From positions 1-64,000 of the forward strand of contig LNEK01000004.1 in NCBI GenBank assembly GCA_001464425.1: DNA of 64,000 bases, read 5' to 3'. The notes under the pieces are model-generated. The model worked only from the letters and a program-made list of their open reading frames with translations, did no database searches and was not told where the DNA came from. The translations under genes were made by a program, and so were the position numbers. Source of the DNA: Alphaproteobacteria bacterium Ga0077535. Lineage in GTDB: Bacteria; Pseudomonadota; Alphaproteobacteria; Caulobacterales; Aquidulcibacteraceae. Position 1 is the stretch's first letter; each line of letters opens with the position of its first letter. Positions 26,198-36,268 of this stretch are shown in pieces.

Positions 26198-26996
26198 GCA
26201 ATGCGGCGCGCCTCGACGCGCTGAACCTCGCTGGCGATCTGCCGGGCATTTTGCTTGATGCAAAGCGCCTCGCGGCGAGCGCGCCTGGCGTGCACGGTCG
26301 CGCGATCACCGCGCCGAAGACGGCGCGCGTTTGGTGGACTGGCGCCGGTCCGCGCGCGGCGATCGCTATTACGTACGCGAGCGCGAACGCGAAGCGGCGC
26401 AAACCGCGTGGTTCTGGATCGATAGCGATGCCGGCTTCAACTGGACCAGCAATACAGCGCGGCCAACAAAACTTTATCGCGCCCGCGTGATAGCTTTAGC
26501 GCTGGCGACATTGCTCGCGCGCGGCGGCGAGCGCATCGGCGCATTAGGTATGCAACCACGCGCCGGCGCCCGTGCGGTGGATCGGCTCGCGGTCGATCTC
26601 ACCACACCGCAAGGCGAGTTCGAGCCGCCGAACAATGCCTGCATCATCTTCATCAGCGACTTTTACGCGCCGATCGAAATCTGGCGCCAACGTCTGCTCG
26701 CTTCGGCTCGCGTCGGCGCGAGCGGCGCGCTTGTGATGATCGCCGACCCGGCGGAAGAGGATTTTCCGTTTCGTGGCCGCACATTGTTTCAATCGCCGGG
26801 GCGCGGCGGCGAAGTTTTGATCGGCCGCGCCGAGAACGCGCAAGCTGCTTATGTGGAGCGACTGGCGCAACAGCGCCGAGAACTGCGCGCGCTTGGGGCC
26901 GAGCTTGGTTTCCCAGCGCTGCTGCACCGCACCGATCATAGCGCATCGCCGGCGCTGTCGATGCTCATGGCGTTCGTCTCGGAGCGCTACGGGTGA
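26194..26996 (+). pseudogene. DUF58 domain protein, frameshifted
   Basis: The TTG at 26194 overlaps the moxR stop codon. The frame reads NAARLDALNLAGDLPGILLDAKRL as in DUF58 partners of MoxR. At about 26300, after APGVHG, the match moves to another frame: DHRAEDGARLVDWRRSARGDRYYVREREREA and on to the end at 26996. About a dozen residues of the conserved DUF58 stretch between HGRR and REYRxYDxRDD-type sequence are missing. Without this segment the protein would be truncated, which breaks an otherwise intact operon or marks a sequence error. Confidence 0.8.
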
Positions 26997-29641
26997 CATT
27001 GGGCCCGATCCTCTTCGGCGCGCCGTGGGCGCTGGCGGCGCTGCTGGCTCTGCCGGCGCTGTGGTGGATCATGCGCGCGACGCCGCCGCCGCCGCAGCGC
27101 ACGCAGTTTCCGCCGACGCGCCTGCTCGAAGGCGTGCGCACCGAAGATCAAAGCCGCGAACGCGCGCCGTGGTGGCTGCTTTTGTTTCGCGCACTCGCCG
27201 CAGCGTTGCTGATCATCGCGTTCGCACGCCCTGCTTTGGCGCCGAGCGCGAGCGAAAGCGCGCAAGGCGGGCGGACGCTGATCGTGATCGATGATGGCTG
27301 GACCTCGGCGCCGTTCTGGGCCGATGTCCGCACCGCAGGAAGCGCCGCCGCGACACAAGCCGAACGCACCGGCGCGCCGGTGTTCCTGCTGCTCACCGCG
27401 CCGAACCAACGCGCGCGCGATCCCGGCGAAGCGCTGACCGCCGCCGATGCACGCGCCGCGATCAGCCGGCTCGAGCCGCAAGCCTGGCGGCCAGATCGCG
27501 CACAGGCGGCGGAACGATTAGCGCAAACGCAAGGGCGCTTCGATCGCATCGTCTGGATCACGGACGGCCTCAACGATGATGGCGCGCGCGCGCTCGCGGC
27601 GGAGCTACAACAGCGCGGACCAGTCACCGCACGCCTGCCGCCGCAAACGGCGCGCGCGATTGTCTCGGGTGCAGTGACGTCCGAAGGCGTGGTTGCCGAT
27701 ATTCGCCGCGCAACCTCAGGCTCGTCCATCGTCGCGATCGCGGCGGAAACCTCGGAAGGCCGCTCACTCGGCGCCGCCGAAGCGCGCTTTGCGGGGGATG
27801 CGACCAGCGCCACCGCACGCATCGACTTGCCGCCGGAGATTGCAGCACGCGCGGCGCGCATCAGGATTATCGGCGAACAGAGCGCAGGCGCGGTGAAGCT
27901 TCTGCCGGCCGGCGCTGGGCGGCCGTTTGTGGGTTTGGTCGATGCAGGCGGCGCAAGTCAGCCGCTGCTGTCAGAACTTTTCTATGCTGATCGCGCGCTG
28001 CAGCCCTACGCCAGCTTGCAGCGCGGCGGCGTGCGCGAATTGATTGACGCGCGTGCGCAAGCCTTGATCCTGCCCGACACGAGCCGCATTGCGCCCGCCG
28101 ATCTCGGCGCGCTGGAACGCTGGCTGCAGAATGGCGGGCTCTTGGTGCGGTTCGCCGGCCCGCGTCTCGCCAACGATGCTGACGAATTGCTACCGGTGCG
28201 CCTGCGCCCGGGGTCGCGCACTTTGGGCGGCGCGCTGGCTTGGGAAACACCTCTCGCTATCGCACCGTTCGCGGCGGACTCGCCGTTTGCGGGCATCACA
28301 CCGCCGAGCGACGTCAATGTGCGCCGGCAGGTTTTGGCCGAGCCTGCATCGCTAGAAGAAGCGCGCGTGTGGGCGACGCTTTCGGACAATTCGCCGTTCG
28401 TCACCGCGCAAGCGCGTGGACGCGGGCTGATTGTATTTTTCCACATCAGCGCGACGCCGGACTGGTCAGACGTGCCGCTTTCTGGACTCTTCGTTGAAAT
28501 GCTGCGCCGAACGTTGGCGTTCGCGGCGCGGCCCGATGGCGCGGGAGAGCGCGAGATCAGTGGCGGGCCGTTCATCGCACAGAGCGCACTTGATGGCTTC
28601 GGTACGCTTTCAGCTGCGCCGCCTGACGCCGCGCCGATAGCGCCAGATGCGTTCGCACTGGCGATCGCGTCGCCACAAACGCCGCCGGGCCTGTACGAGC
28701 GCGCGGGTGTCAGCGCTGCGATCGATGCAGCAGGCGCGGACGAAACCCTGAACCCGCTCGCGCTGCCGAACGGCATCGGTCGCGAAGGCCTAACAGGCGC
28801 AATCGAACAGCCTTTAGCCGGGTGGCTCTTTGGGGCCACTGCAATTCTCTTGGCGATTGATCTCATGATTGCGCTTTATCTGTTCGGCAAACTGCCGCGC
28901 TTCGTCCGTACCGGCGCCGCGGCGATGCTTGCGCTTGCCGTCTTCGGCGGCGGGGATGCGCATGGGCAAAATTCTGATCCCACGCAGACGTTGCGCTTAG
29001 CGTACGTCCGAACCGGCGATGCACGGGTCGATCGGACATCCGCCGCTGGGCTAGCGGCGTTGAGCAACATTCTGACGGAGCGAACGTCCGTTGAGCCGGG
29101 CGATCCTGTCGGCATCGATCTCGCGCGCGATAATTTGGCGGCTTATCCGTTTCTCTACTGGCCCGCCCCCTCTTCGCCGCAGCGGCTTTCGGATGCGGCG
29201 CTCGCCAACATTGATCGCTATCTTGCGATAGGCGGGCTGCTCCTTGTCGACACGCGTGATGCGGGCGCAGCAACGGGGCGCGGGCGGCCGGCGCAGACAA
29301 TGCTGACAGGCATCGACGTGCCGCCGCTCGAATTGGTCACTACTGAACATGTGTTGGCGCGCGCGTTTTATTTGATGCGGAGTTTTCCGGGCCGCGCGCA
29401 ATCAACGCAGCTCTGGGCCGAGGATCCGAACGCCGCACAATCACGCGACGGCGTCGCTTCGCTCTTCATCGGCGATGGCGATTGGGCGGCGGCTTGGGCG
29501 GGTGAAGGCCAAACCAGCGGCCGCCAACGCGAGCTTTCGCTGCGCTTCGGCGTCAACATCGTGATGGTGGCGCTCACCGGCAATTATAAAGCCGATCAAG
29601 TACACGTGCCGGCCCTGCTCGAACGCATGGGCCGCGAATGA
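26993..29641 (+). CDS. BatA-like membrane protein with DUF4159 domain
   Basis: An 882-residue protein. The N-terminal 90 residues are the BatA signature: two membrane helices separated by a basic region. A long extracytoplasmic part follows, then a helix at about 610-635. The C-terminal 210 residues are a DUF4159 domain (LRLAYVRTGDARVDRTSAAGL, GGLLLVDTRDAG). It acts with MoxR and DUF58 in an envelope-related complex whose substrate is unknown. The start (GTG 26993) overlaps the DUF58 stop codon. Confidence 0.88.
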   Translation: MTLGPILFGAPWALAALLALPALWWIMRATPPPPQRTQFPPTRLLEGVRTEDQSRERAPWWLLLFRALAAALLIIAFARPALAPSASESAQGGRTLIVIDDGWTSAPFWADVRTAGSAAATQAERTGAPVFLLLTAPNQRARDPGEALTAADARAAISRLEPQAWRPDRAQAAERLAQTQGRFDRIVWITDGLNDDGARALAAELQQRGPVTARLPPQTARAIVSGAVTSEGVVADIRRATSGSSIVAIAAETSEGRSLGAAEARFAGDATSATARIDLPPEIAARAARIRIIGEQSAGAVKLLPAGAGRPFVGLVDAGGASQPLLSELFYADRALQPYASLQRGGVRELIDARAQALILPDTSRIAPADLGALERWLQNGGLLVRFAGPRLANDADELLPVRLRPGSRTLGGALAWETPLAIAPFAADSPFAGITPPSDVNVRRQVLAEPASLEEARVWATLSDNSPFVTAQARGRGLIVFFHISATPDWSDVPLSGLFVEMLRRTLAFAARPDGAGEREISGGPFIAQSALDGFGTLSAAPPDAAPIAPDAFALAIASPQTPPGLYERAGVSAAIDAAGADETLNPLALPNGIGREGLTGAIEQPLAGWLFGATAILLAIDLMIALYLFGKLPRFVRTGAAAMLALAVFGGGDAHGQNSDPTQTLRLAYVRTGDARVDRTSAAGLAALSNILTERTSVEPGDPVGIDLARDNLAAYPFLYWPAPSSPQRLSDAALANIDRYLAIGGLLLVDTRDAGAATGRGRPAQTMLTGIDVPPLELVTTEHVLARAFYLMRSFPGRAQSTQLWAEDPNAAQSRDGVASLFIGDGDWAAAWAGEGQTSGRQRELSLRFGVNIVMVALTGNYKADQVHVPALLERMGRE

Positions 29642-31683
29642 TCGGCGCGTGGCGCATCGGGTTTGATCCGGCGCTGCCAAGTGCGGCGCTGATTGCGCTT
29701 GGCGTTTTGGCGGCGGCGTCGTTCGGCTTTTATTTGTGGCGACGCGGCGGCGCGCCGATTTTGCGCGGACTTGGGATCGCGTTCGTATTCCTCGGCCTGA
29801 TGCAGCCGCAATGGGTGAGTGAGACGCGCGAACCGGCCGAAGATATTGCGCTCATCGTCGTTGATCAGAGCGAAAGCCTTGGCCTCGCCGGGCGCCGCGA
29901 CGCCGCGCGTGCCGCCGCCGATGCGATGGCTGCGGCGATGGCGCGCGAGCCCGGTCTTGAAGTGCGGCTGCGCGAAACCCGCGGCGGCGCCGACGGGACG
30001 ATGATCACCTCGGTGATCGAGGATGCGCTGAGCGATGTGGCGCGCGACCGCATTGGCGGCGTGGTCGTCATCACCGATGGGCAAGCCGCCGATCCGCCGG
30101 ACGAGCCCGGCCGATTGCGCGAGTTGGGACCGGCGCACATTCTAATCGTCGGCGATCCTAATAGAGGCGACCGAAGACTTGAACTGGTGTCAGCGCCGAC
30201 GTTCGGCATTGTCGGTGAGCCGATGCGCATCACTGCGCGCGTGATCGATGAGGGCAATAACGTGTCAGTGCGCGTCCGCGTCAGCATTGATGGAGTGCGG
30301 GTGCGCGAGACCGTGGTGCGGGCGAACCAGGAATTTTCCGTCGATGTGCAATTGCCGCAGCGCGGCCGCAATATGGTTGTCGTCGAGGCGGATGAAGGTC
30401 CGCGCGAGATCACGCTGGCCAACAACCGCGCCGCGTTCGCCGCCAATGGCGTGCGCGATCGGTTGCGGGTTTTGCTGATCACCGGCGAGCCGCATCAAGG
30501 CGCGCGCGTTTGGCGAAATTTGCTGAAGAGCGATCCGGCTGTTGATCTGGTGCACTTTTCCATTCTGCGGCCGCCGGACAAACAGGATTTCACCCCGCTC
30601 AGCGAATTGGCGCTTATCCCCTTTCCGACTGAAGAATTGTTCGAACGGCGCCTCAACGAGTTCGATCTCATCATCTTCGATCGCTATCGCCAGCGCGGCA
30701 TTTTGCAGGCCTATTATTTCGCGTCGATTGCGCGGCGCGTTGAGCAAGGTGGCGCGCTGCTGATAACGGCAGGCGAAGCTGAAGCCGGACTTGATGGCAT
30801 ACATCGCACCGCGCTCGCCGGCATTTTGCCGGCGCAACCCACCGGCGCGGTGACGACAACTCCGTATCGCCCGGCGCCGACCGCGCTTGGACGCCGTCAC
30901 CCAGTCGTGCGCGGCTTGCCGTCGCCGGAGCGCTGGGGGCGCTGGACGATGCAAGTTCAAGCGCAGGCGTCGGGTGGGCAAACGGTGCTGCAGGGCGCGA
31001 ATGGCGCGCCGCTCTTGGTGCTCGATCGCGCGGGGCAAGGACGCGTTGCGCAATTGTGGTCGGACCAGCCGTGGCTTTGGGCGCGCGGCTATGATGGCGG
31101 CGGCCCGCATGGCGAATTGCTCCGCCGGCTCGCGCATTGGCTGATGCAGGAGCCGGAGCTTGAAGATGAGCGGCTGACGCTTGAGCCTGGCCCGCGTGGC
31201 TTGGAAATTGAGCGCTCAACATTGGCGGCCGCTGTCGGCGACATCGAACTGATCGCGCCATCGGGCGAACGCAGCACGGTGGCGCTCGGCGAAAACGCGC
31301 CGGGCTTGTTCAGCGGCGAAGCACCGGCAAGTGAGCAAGGTCTCTACGAAGCGCGCAGCGGGAATTTGCGCGCGTTCGCCGCCGTCGGCCCGCTCAATCC
31401 GCGCGAAGCGGCGGCGCTTGCGGCAAACCCGGATATCCTCCGCCCATTCGCGAATGCTACGGGCGGCAGCGTTGTGCTGACCGGCGAAGACGGACGGCGC
31501 TTACCTGAAATCCGCCGCGTCGATCGCGGCGCCAACGCCCGCGGCAATGATTGGATCGGCATCGAGCGCAATGGCGCTTATGTCGTCCGCGCCGCCCGCG
31601 CGAGTCCGCTTGGGCCTGGCTGGTTGTGGGCGCTTATTGGGATGGCGCTGCTGATGCTCGGGTGGCGACGCGAAAGCGCTTAA
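29638..31683 (+). CDS. Large membrane protein of the MoxR operon
   Basis: A 681-residue protein. Two N-terminal helices (about 10-30 and 37-55) are followed by a von Willebrand-like half (DIALIVVDQSESLGLAGRR, GGVVVITDGQAADPP) and then a class I glutamine-amidotransferase-like half (FDLIIFDRYRQRG, GGALLITAGEAEAGL). One helix lies near the C-terminus. The pairing with DUF4159 proteins is seen in many alphaproteobacterial MoxR clusters. The ATG overlaps the previous stop codon (ATGA), and its 3' end shares four bases with the convergent gene. Confidence 0.85.
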   Translation: MIGAWRIGFDPALPSAALIALGVLAAASFGFYLWRRGGAPILRGLGIAFVFLGLMQPQWVSETREPAEDIALIVVDQSESLGLAGRRDAARAAADAMAAAMAREPGLEVRLRETRGGADGTMITSVIEDALSDVARDRIGGVVVITDGQAADPPDEPGRLRELGPAHILIVGDPNRGDRRLELVSAPTFGIVGEPMRITARVIDEGNNVSVRVRVSIDGVRVRETVVRANQEFSVDVQLPQRGRNMVVVEADEGPREITLANNRAAFAANGVRDRLRVLLITGEPHQGARVWRNLLKSDPAVDLVHFSILRPPDKQDFTPLSELALIPFPTEELFERRLNEFDLIIFDRYRQRGILQAYYFASIARRVEQGGALLITAGEAEAGLDGIHRTALAGILPAQPTGAVTTTPYRPAPTALGRRHPVVRGLPSPERWGRWTMQVQAQASGGQTVLQGANGAPLLVLDRAGQGRVAQLWSDQPWLWARGYDGGGPHGELLRRLAHWLMQEPELEDERLTLEPGPRGLEIERSTLAAAVGDIELIAPSGERSTVALGENAPGLFSGEAPASEQGLYEARSGNLRAFAAVGPLNPREAAALAANPDILRPFANATGGSVVLTGEDGRRLPEIRRVDRGANARGNDWIGIERNGAYVVRAARASPLGPGWLWALIGMALLMLGWRRESA

Positions 31684-33104
31684 TACGAGCGCCGGCGCGC
31701 CAGCGAGAAGAACACCAGCGCGATCAGCAGAAGGCCGATGCCGATCCACGGCAAATACTCGCGCGCCATCTCTTGCACAGGGCCCGGCTGGGCGACTTCG
31801 GTGTGCGTCTGAGTTTGAGTTTGCGCTGGCGGTGTATCGGTCGTCGTCGGCGCCGGCGTTGGCGCTTCGGTATTGGCCGGCGTTTGCGCTTCGTTGACCG
31901 GCGGCGTTTGCGTCTCGCCTGTCGTTGGCGCGGGCGTGCTGGTGTCCGCGGGCTGATCTGCAGGCGGCGGCGTTTCGTCGCCGCCTAGTATTTGCGCGCC
32001 GGCGAGCGCACCGCCGCCAACTGTGGTGGTGATCGCGCCGGCGCCGCCGAGAGCCGTGCCTGCTGTGCTGCGCTCGCGCTCGGGCAGCGGCACGAATTCG
32101 CCGTCGGACTGCCCATTTCTGCGCTGCACGGAATTAGCGAGCTGAACGTACGTCGTTGCGTCGACTTCGCCATTGCCAGCCATACCACAGCTCAACTGGA
32201 AACTGCGCACGGCGTTGGCGGAGCCCGAACCGAACTTGCCATCGACGCCGCTTTGCGGATCGAGCAAGCCAAGATCGGCGAGCAATTGCTGCACGTGGCG
32301 ATCGCGGCCTTCAGCGATCACGGCGCGGCGGGCTTTGACGACGCCGAGCCCTGCGGGATCGACGCGGAACACTGGATCGTCGAACCAGCTCGGGCTGAAA
32401 TCCCATGCGGTCAGATTGAAGCGGAAGCCATTGAGTTGCAGGCTGAGCGGCAACGCCAGCGCCCAAGCTTCCTGACGCACCAGATCAAGGAAGCAATCCA
32501 TCCGATAGACGGTGCGCGGCAGTAGTGCGTTGCTATGGCCTGCAAGCCAAGCGCGGCGGGTGTTGAGATACGCGACGACCCATTGCTTTTCATTTTCGGC
32601 GCTGGGCTCGCCTGCAGTTTGGCTCGTCCGTGCTTTGATATTGTCCCACGAGCCGTGGATCATGCTGTCATAAACGACAGCGTGGCCAAGCGGCGTAACG
32701 AAACCCATCGCGGCGGCCTCGCGTAAAGCGGGGCCCATATAATGTTGGTTGAAATACTCATCCTGCGTGCGCTGCATCACCGGGTCGTTGGCGGCTTCGC
32801 GCAGAATTTCGACGAGTGTATCGTCGCGATCGAGCGCGCGGTCTTCGGCTTGCATGCGCGGCAGATAAGGCTGCAAGCGCCCAGAAAACGCTGCGCCTTC
32901 CGCTTCGCAATAGCGCGAGATCAAGCGATGCAGTGAACCGCTGACGAGCGCTGCTTGGTGCTTGCCATAACTCAGGCCGCCACGATCTTGCGCACTCCGG
33001 GCGATGGCGTCGTACTTGGCCGGAGAATTGGTCTCGAACAGCGAGACGATCGCGTCGATGGTCAACAATTCCAGCGGCGAAAGACGTGTCGACTCTTCGG
33101 ACAT
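31680..33104 (-). CDS. Tail-anchored chitosanase-like and peptidoglycan-binding protein
   Basis: A 474-residue protein. Residues 8-240 resemble glycoside hydrolase family 46 chitosanases (lysozyme-like fold; SYGKHQAALVSGSLHRLI). Residues about 268-335 are a peptidoglycan-binding repeat (VDGKFGSGSANAVRSFQLSCGM). A Pro/Thr/Gln-rich linker follows (380-440), and a membrane helix (450-467) with a basic tail ends the protein. No N-terminal signal is seen, so the catalytic part may stay cytosolic unless exported in another way. The divergent neighbour at 33221 is also a membrane protein. Confidence 0.75.
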   Translation of the reverse strand: MSEESTRLSPLELLTIDAIVSLFETNSPAKYDAIARSAQDRGGLSYGKHQAALVSGSLHRLISRYCEAEGAAFSGRLQPYLPRMQAEDRALDRDDTLVEILREAANDPVMQRTQDEYFNQHYMGPALREAAAMGFVTPLGHAVVYDSMIHGSWDNIKARTSQTAGEPSAENEKQWVVAYLNTRRAWLAGHSNALLPRTVYRMDCFLDLVRQEAWALALPLSLQLNGFRFNLTAWDFSPSWFDDPVFRVDPAGLGVVKARRAVIAEGRDRHVQQLLADLGLLDPQSGVDGKFGSGSANAVRSFQLSCGMAGNGEVDATTYVQLANSVQRRNGQSDGEFVPLPERERSTAGTALGGAGAITTTVGGGALAGAQILGGDETPPPADQPADTSTPAPTTGETQTPPVNEAQTPANTEAPTPAPTTTDTPPAQTQTQTHTEVAQPGPVQEMAREYLPWIGIGLLLIALVFFSLARRRSY

Positions 33105-33220
33105 CGCGACTCCCCCGAATTGCGCGTATGGTTAATCTATATTAAGACTTGTGGCGCGCCAACGCGGAAGTTGGGCGGCCCTGAAGTGGCCGGCGATGGC
33201 GTGGCGCGGAGGGGGGATCC

Positions 33221-34372
33221 ATGCTCGACAGCCCGTTATTTCAAATGGCGCTGGCGCTTTTGCTGGTGTTTTTGGTCATGGCGGCGATCGTCAGCCTGAT
33301 CCAGCAATTCATCGTCGAAGGCTTTCGCATGCGCGCACGCAATCTGCGGCGCAGCATTTTCAGGCTGTTGAGCGACAAAACTTACAAGGACGAGATCGCC
33401 AAGCGCTTCTATCGCCATCCGATGACAGCCGCGCTTTCGGGCGGGCGCGCTGAAGTCACCCACATGGAGCCAGACACGTTCATAACGGCGCTTGCCAGCG
33501 CCGTGCAGCCGAACTGGTCAAATGGCGACGCAATCTTGGCCCTGCCCGCCTCTGTCGCGGCGCTGAAGGACGGCGAGCTGAAGCAGAGATTACAACTCAT
33601 TTTGCCGCCGCCTGGCGCGACGCGCGAAGAGATCGCCGCGGCAGTGCGGGCTTGGTTCGACACGTCCGCGCAGAAAATGCAGGAGCGGTTCAAGGCTGAT
33701 TGCGTTGCGCTGTCTTGGGGCGTGGCCGCTATGGTGACGATCGGGCTCAATGTTAGCGCCATCGAAATTGGGCGCCGCCTTCAAGACAATGACAATCTGC
33801 GCAGCGCGCTTGCCTCGGTAACGCCGGAGCTTGTGCAATCGAGCACAGTTGCGACGCTGGCGGTTGCACCCGGAGGAAGCGAAACCGCCGCGCAAGCGGG
33901 CGATGCTGCGGCGGGGCTTAATCCGAACGAAGTCGTGACACTGCTCACGGTTGTGCGCTGCGCGACCGGAGATAGCGATATTCCAGTCGGTTGGGATTGG
34001 ATGGCGGCGACGATCCAGAGCGTGAGCGAAAGAACGGCGGCAAACTCCAATAACGCGTGCGCCGATGCGCAGCAGCGCGTCGGCGATAATCCAGCGCTGC
34101 AGCAGCGCTTAGCTGTGCTGGAAGCACGCGCGCCACAAGTGGCGCTTGTGTCGACGGCCGACGCGGCTGAGCCTGATGCTGCGGCGACCGAGGAAACCGC
34201 CCCGACGCAACGCGCAACATCGACTGCGGAAGCCACGGCGCTGTACGGGCCGACGTTCGAGCGCAACGGCATTTGGGAAACGCTGCTGGGCTGGCTGATC
34301 GTCATCGTCGCGGCCGCCCAAGGCGCGCCGTTCTGGTTCAATGCCATCCGGCGGATCGTTGGCCGCTCCTAA
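33221..34372 (+). CDS. Membrane protein of unknown function
   Basis: A 383-residue protein with one N-terminal helix (about residues 5-30) and one C-terminal helix (about 352-372), a third hydrophobic segment in the middle (164-182), and an Ala/Thr/Glu-rich stretch before the end. The closing ETLLGWLIVIVAAAQGAPFWFNAIRRIVG is a recognisable ending of a family of uncharacterised proteins. It has a strong purine-rich leader and is divergent from the chitosanase-like gene, so the two may be co-regulated. Confidence 0.75.
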   Translation: MLDSPLFQMALALLLVFLVMAAIVSLIQQFIVEGFRMRARNLRRSIFRLLSDKTYKDEIAKRFYRHPMTAALSGGRAEVTHMEPDTFITALASAVQPNWSNGDAILALPASVAALKDGELKQRLQLILPPPGATREEIAAAVRAWFDTSAQKMQERFKADCVALSWGVAAMVTIGLNVSAIEIGRRLQDNDNLRSALASVTPELVQSSTVATLAVAPGGSETAAQAGDAAAGLNPNEVVTLLTVVRCATGDSDIPVGWDWMAATIQSVSERTAANSNNACADAQQRVGDNPALQQRLAVLEARAPQVALVSTADAAEPDAAATEETAPTQRATSTAEATALYGPTFERNGIWETLLGWLIVIVAAAQGAPFWFNAIRRIVGRS

Positions 34373-34866
34373 TGGCTCGGCGCTTTCAGCTCGCCGTGCA
34401 CTTTGTCGAATCCGCCGGGGCGGATTTCGAGCCAGAGCAAGCGCTTGGGATCGACCGGGCCTGGAAGTGACACGCGCTCTGCCGGCACGAGCGTAAAGCC
34501 TGCTGGGCGAAAGAAGCGCTCGGCGCCGACGAGTACGATACCGGAAGCGCCAACGGCGCGGCAGGCGGCGACGCAATCTTGCACCATCTGCAAACCGAGC
34601 CCAGCCGATTGCGCGGCGGGATCAACTGCGAGCGGGCCAAGGAAATAGAGCGGCGCACCGGCTTCGACGCGCCAGATACGGCAAACGCCAATCACCTCTC
34701 CGTCCGCGTTCAAAGCGACGCGTGAAAGCCTTGGCTCGGGCGCAGCGCCTCGTTCGCGGACACGCTCGCTGGTTTTCGCGAACCGGCCTGGACCGAAGGC
34801 GCGATCGAGCACCCGCTCGATCGCTTCGGCGTGTTCGGGTTTTTCGGCGGAGAGCGTGGCGGCCAT
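34369..34866 (-). CDS. GNAT family N-acetyltransferase
   Basis: A 165-residue GNAT acetyltransferase. The acetyl-CoA loop is APLYFLGPLAVDPAAQSAGLGLQMVQDCV. The C-terminal ILVGAERFFRPAGFTLVPAERVSLPGPVDPKRLL is typical of the YhbS-like group. The substrate is unknown. It is transcribed divergently from the MFS gene and converges with the membrane protein upstream, sharing four bases at the stop codons. Confidence 0.9.
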   Translation of the reverse strand: MAATLSAEKPEHAEAIERVLDRAFGPGRFAKTSERVRERGAAPEPRLSRVALNADGEVIGVCRIWRVEAGAPLYFLGPLAVDPAAQSAGLGLQMVQDCVAACRAVGASGIVLVGAERFFRPAGFTLVPAERVSLPGPVDPKRLLWLEIRPGGFDKVHGELKAPSH

Positions 34867-34962
34867 TGGGCGCGAGCGCTTAGGGCCGACAGGCTAAAGC
34901 GTCAATCGCGCGGGTGTGACGCTGTTGCGACTCGACCGGCTGGGGCGCATGGTCCGGCCCGC

Positions 34963-36267
34963 TTGGCCTCCCTCCGCATCCCATCCCTCGACATCTTCCG
35001 TCACAGGCTGTTCGCCCAGTATTGGGCGGGCCGATGGCTCGCGACTATGGCGGTGCAAATCCAAGCCACCGCGATGGGCTGGCAGATGTACGACGCCGCC
35101 CGCGCGCAAGGCGCATCGATCGCCGAAGGCGCGTTCATGCTGGGGCTTGTGGGCCTTGCGCAGTTCTTGCCGCTGCTGGTGCTGTCGCTGTTCGGCGGGC
35201 AAGCGGCGGATCGCTATAATCGCCGGCTGATCTTGACGGCATGTATTGTCGCTAAAGCGGCGATCATGTTCGGGCTTGCGATCGCAGCGAACGCACCGCC
35301 CGCGATTATCATTCCCGTGATCTTCACCGCGGCGATCAGCGCCGGGATGATCAATGCCTTTATGCCGCCGGCGGCGAGCGCGCTTTTGCCGATGCTATTG
35401 CCGCGCGCAGAACTGCCGCAAGGCATCGCGTGGAGTTCGCTGGCGTTTCAATCTTCGCTGGTCGTGGGGCCGGCGATCGGCGGTTTGCTGTACGGCGCGG
35501 GCGCGCCTGTGCCCTACTCGGTGGCGTTCGTGCTGCTGGTGATTTCGGCGGTGCTGATGTTCGTGCTGAAGCCGCCGGCGCAAGAGCCGGTAAAAGATGC
35601 GCGCACTGTCGGCATGATCATGGAGGGTCTCCGCTACGTGTGGGCCAACAAGATCGTGCTGGGCGCGATTTCACTCGATCTCGTTGTTGTTCTGCTGGCT
35701 GGCGCCGTTGCGCTGTTGCCGGTGTTCGCGCGCGACATTTTGCATGCGGGGCCGGGCGAGCTTGGAGTTTTGCGCTCGGCGATGGGTGTTGGCGCCGCGA
35801 GCGTTGCGCTTTGGCTGGCGGTCGCGCCGTTGCGGCGGCGCGTTGGGCTTTGGATGTTCGGCTCGACCATCGTGTTCGGGCTGATGACCATCGTGTTTGG
35901 GCTCTCGGAATATTTGTGGCTGACGGCGGCGGCTTTGGCGATTGCGGGCGGGGTCGACATGATCTCTGTTTATGTGCGCCAGAGCTTGATCCAACTCGCT
36001 ACGCCGGACCCGATGCGCGGACGCGTGGCGGCGGTGAGCTTTGTTTTCATCTCGGCCTCGAACGAGTTTGGTGATTTCGAAGCTGGCGTGATGGCGCGCA
36101 TTTTCGGACCGGTGATGGCGGTGACGTTGGGAGGCGTTGCCGCTGTGATGGCGTCGGCATGGTGGATGCGGTTGTTTCCGGCCTTAGCGAAAGCCGATGG
36201 CTTTGAGACGCTGCCGCCGGAAGCGCAGAGCGCTGTCGAGCTCACGAAGGAAGCCGAGAAGTCGTGA
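34963..36267 (+). CDS. Major facilitator superfamily exporter
   Basis: About 434 residues with roughly twelve membrane helices, of the EntS-like MFS type: FRHRLFAQYWAGRWLATMAVQIQATAMGWQMYD opens the first helix, and FGGQAADRYNRRLIL is the loop 2-3 motif. The start is uncertain: the TTG at 34963 gives a normal N-terminus, while an in-frame ATG at 34831 overlaps the divergent GNAT start and adds an atypical leader. The substrate is unknown. Confidence 0.85.
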   Translation: MASLRIPSLDIFRHRLFAQYWAGRWLATMAVQIQATAMGWQMYDAARAQGASIAEGAFMLGLVGLAQFLPLLVLSLFGGQAADRYNRRLILTACIVAKAAIMFGLAIAANAPPAIIIPVIFTAAISAGMINAFMPPAASALLPMLLPRAELPQGIAWSSLAFQSSLVVGPAIGGLLYGAGAPVPYSVAFVLLVISAVLMFVLKPPAQEPVKDARTVGMIMEGLRYVWANKIVLGAISLDLVVVLLAGAVALLPVFARDILHAGPGELGVLRSAMGVGAASVALWLAVAPLRRRVGLWMFGSTIVFGLMTIVFGLSEYLWLTAAALAIAGGVDMISVYVRQSLIQLATPDPMRGRVAAVSFVFISASNEFGDFEAGVMARIFGPVMAVTLGGVAAVMASAWWMRLFPALAKADGFETLPPEAQSAVELTKEAEKS

Positions 36268-36268
36268 G

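Noticed and set aside
33131-33145. TTAA, six bases, TTAA in the divergent leader before 33221
   Set aside because: The CtrA binding motif has seven bases between the half sites and usually TTAAC. The spacing here is six, so I do not call a CtrA site.
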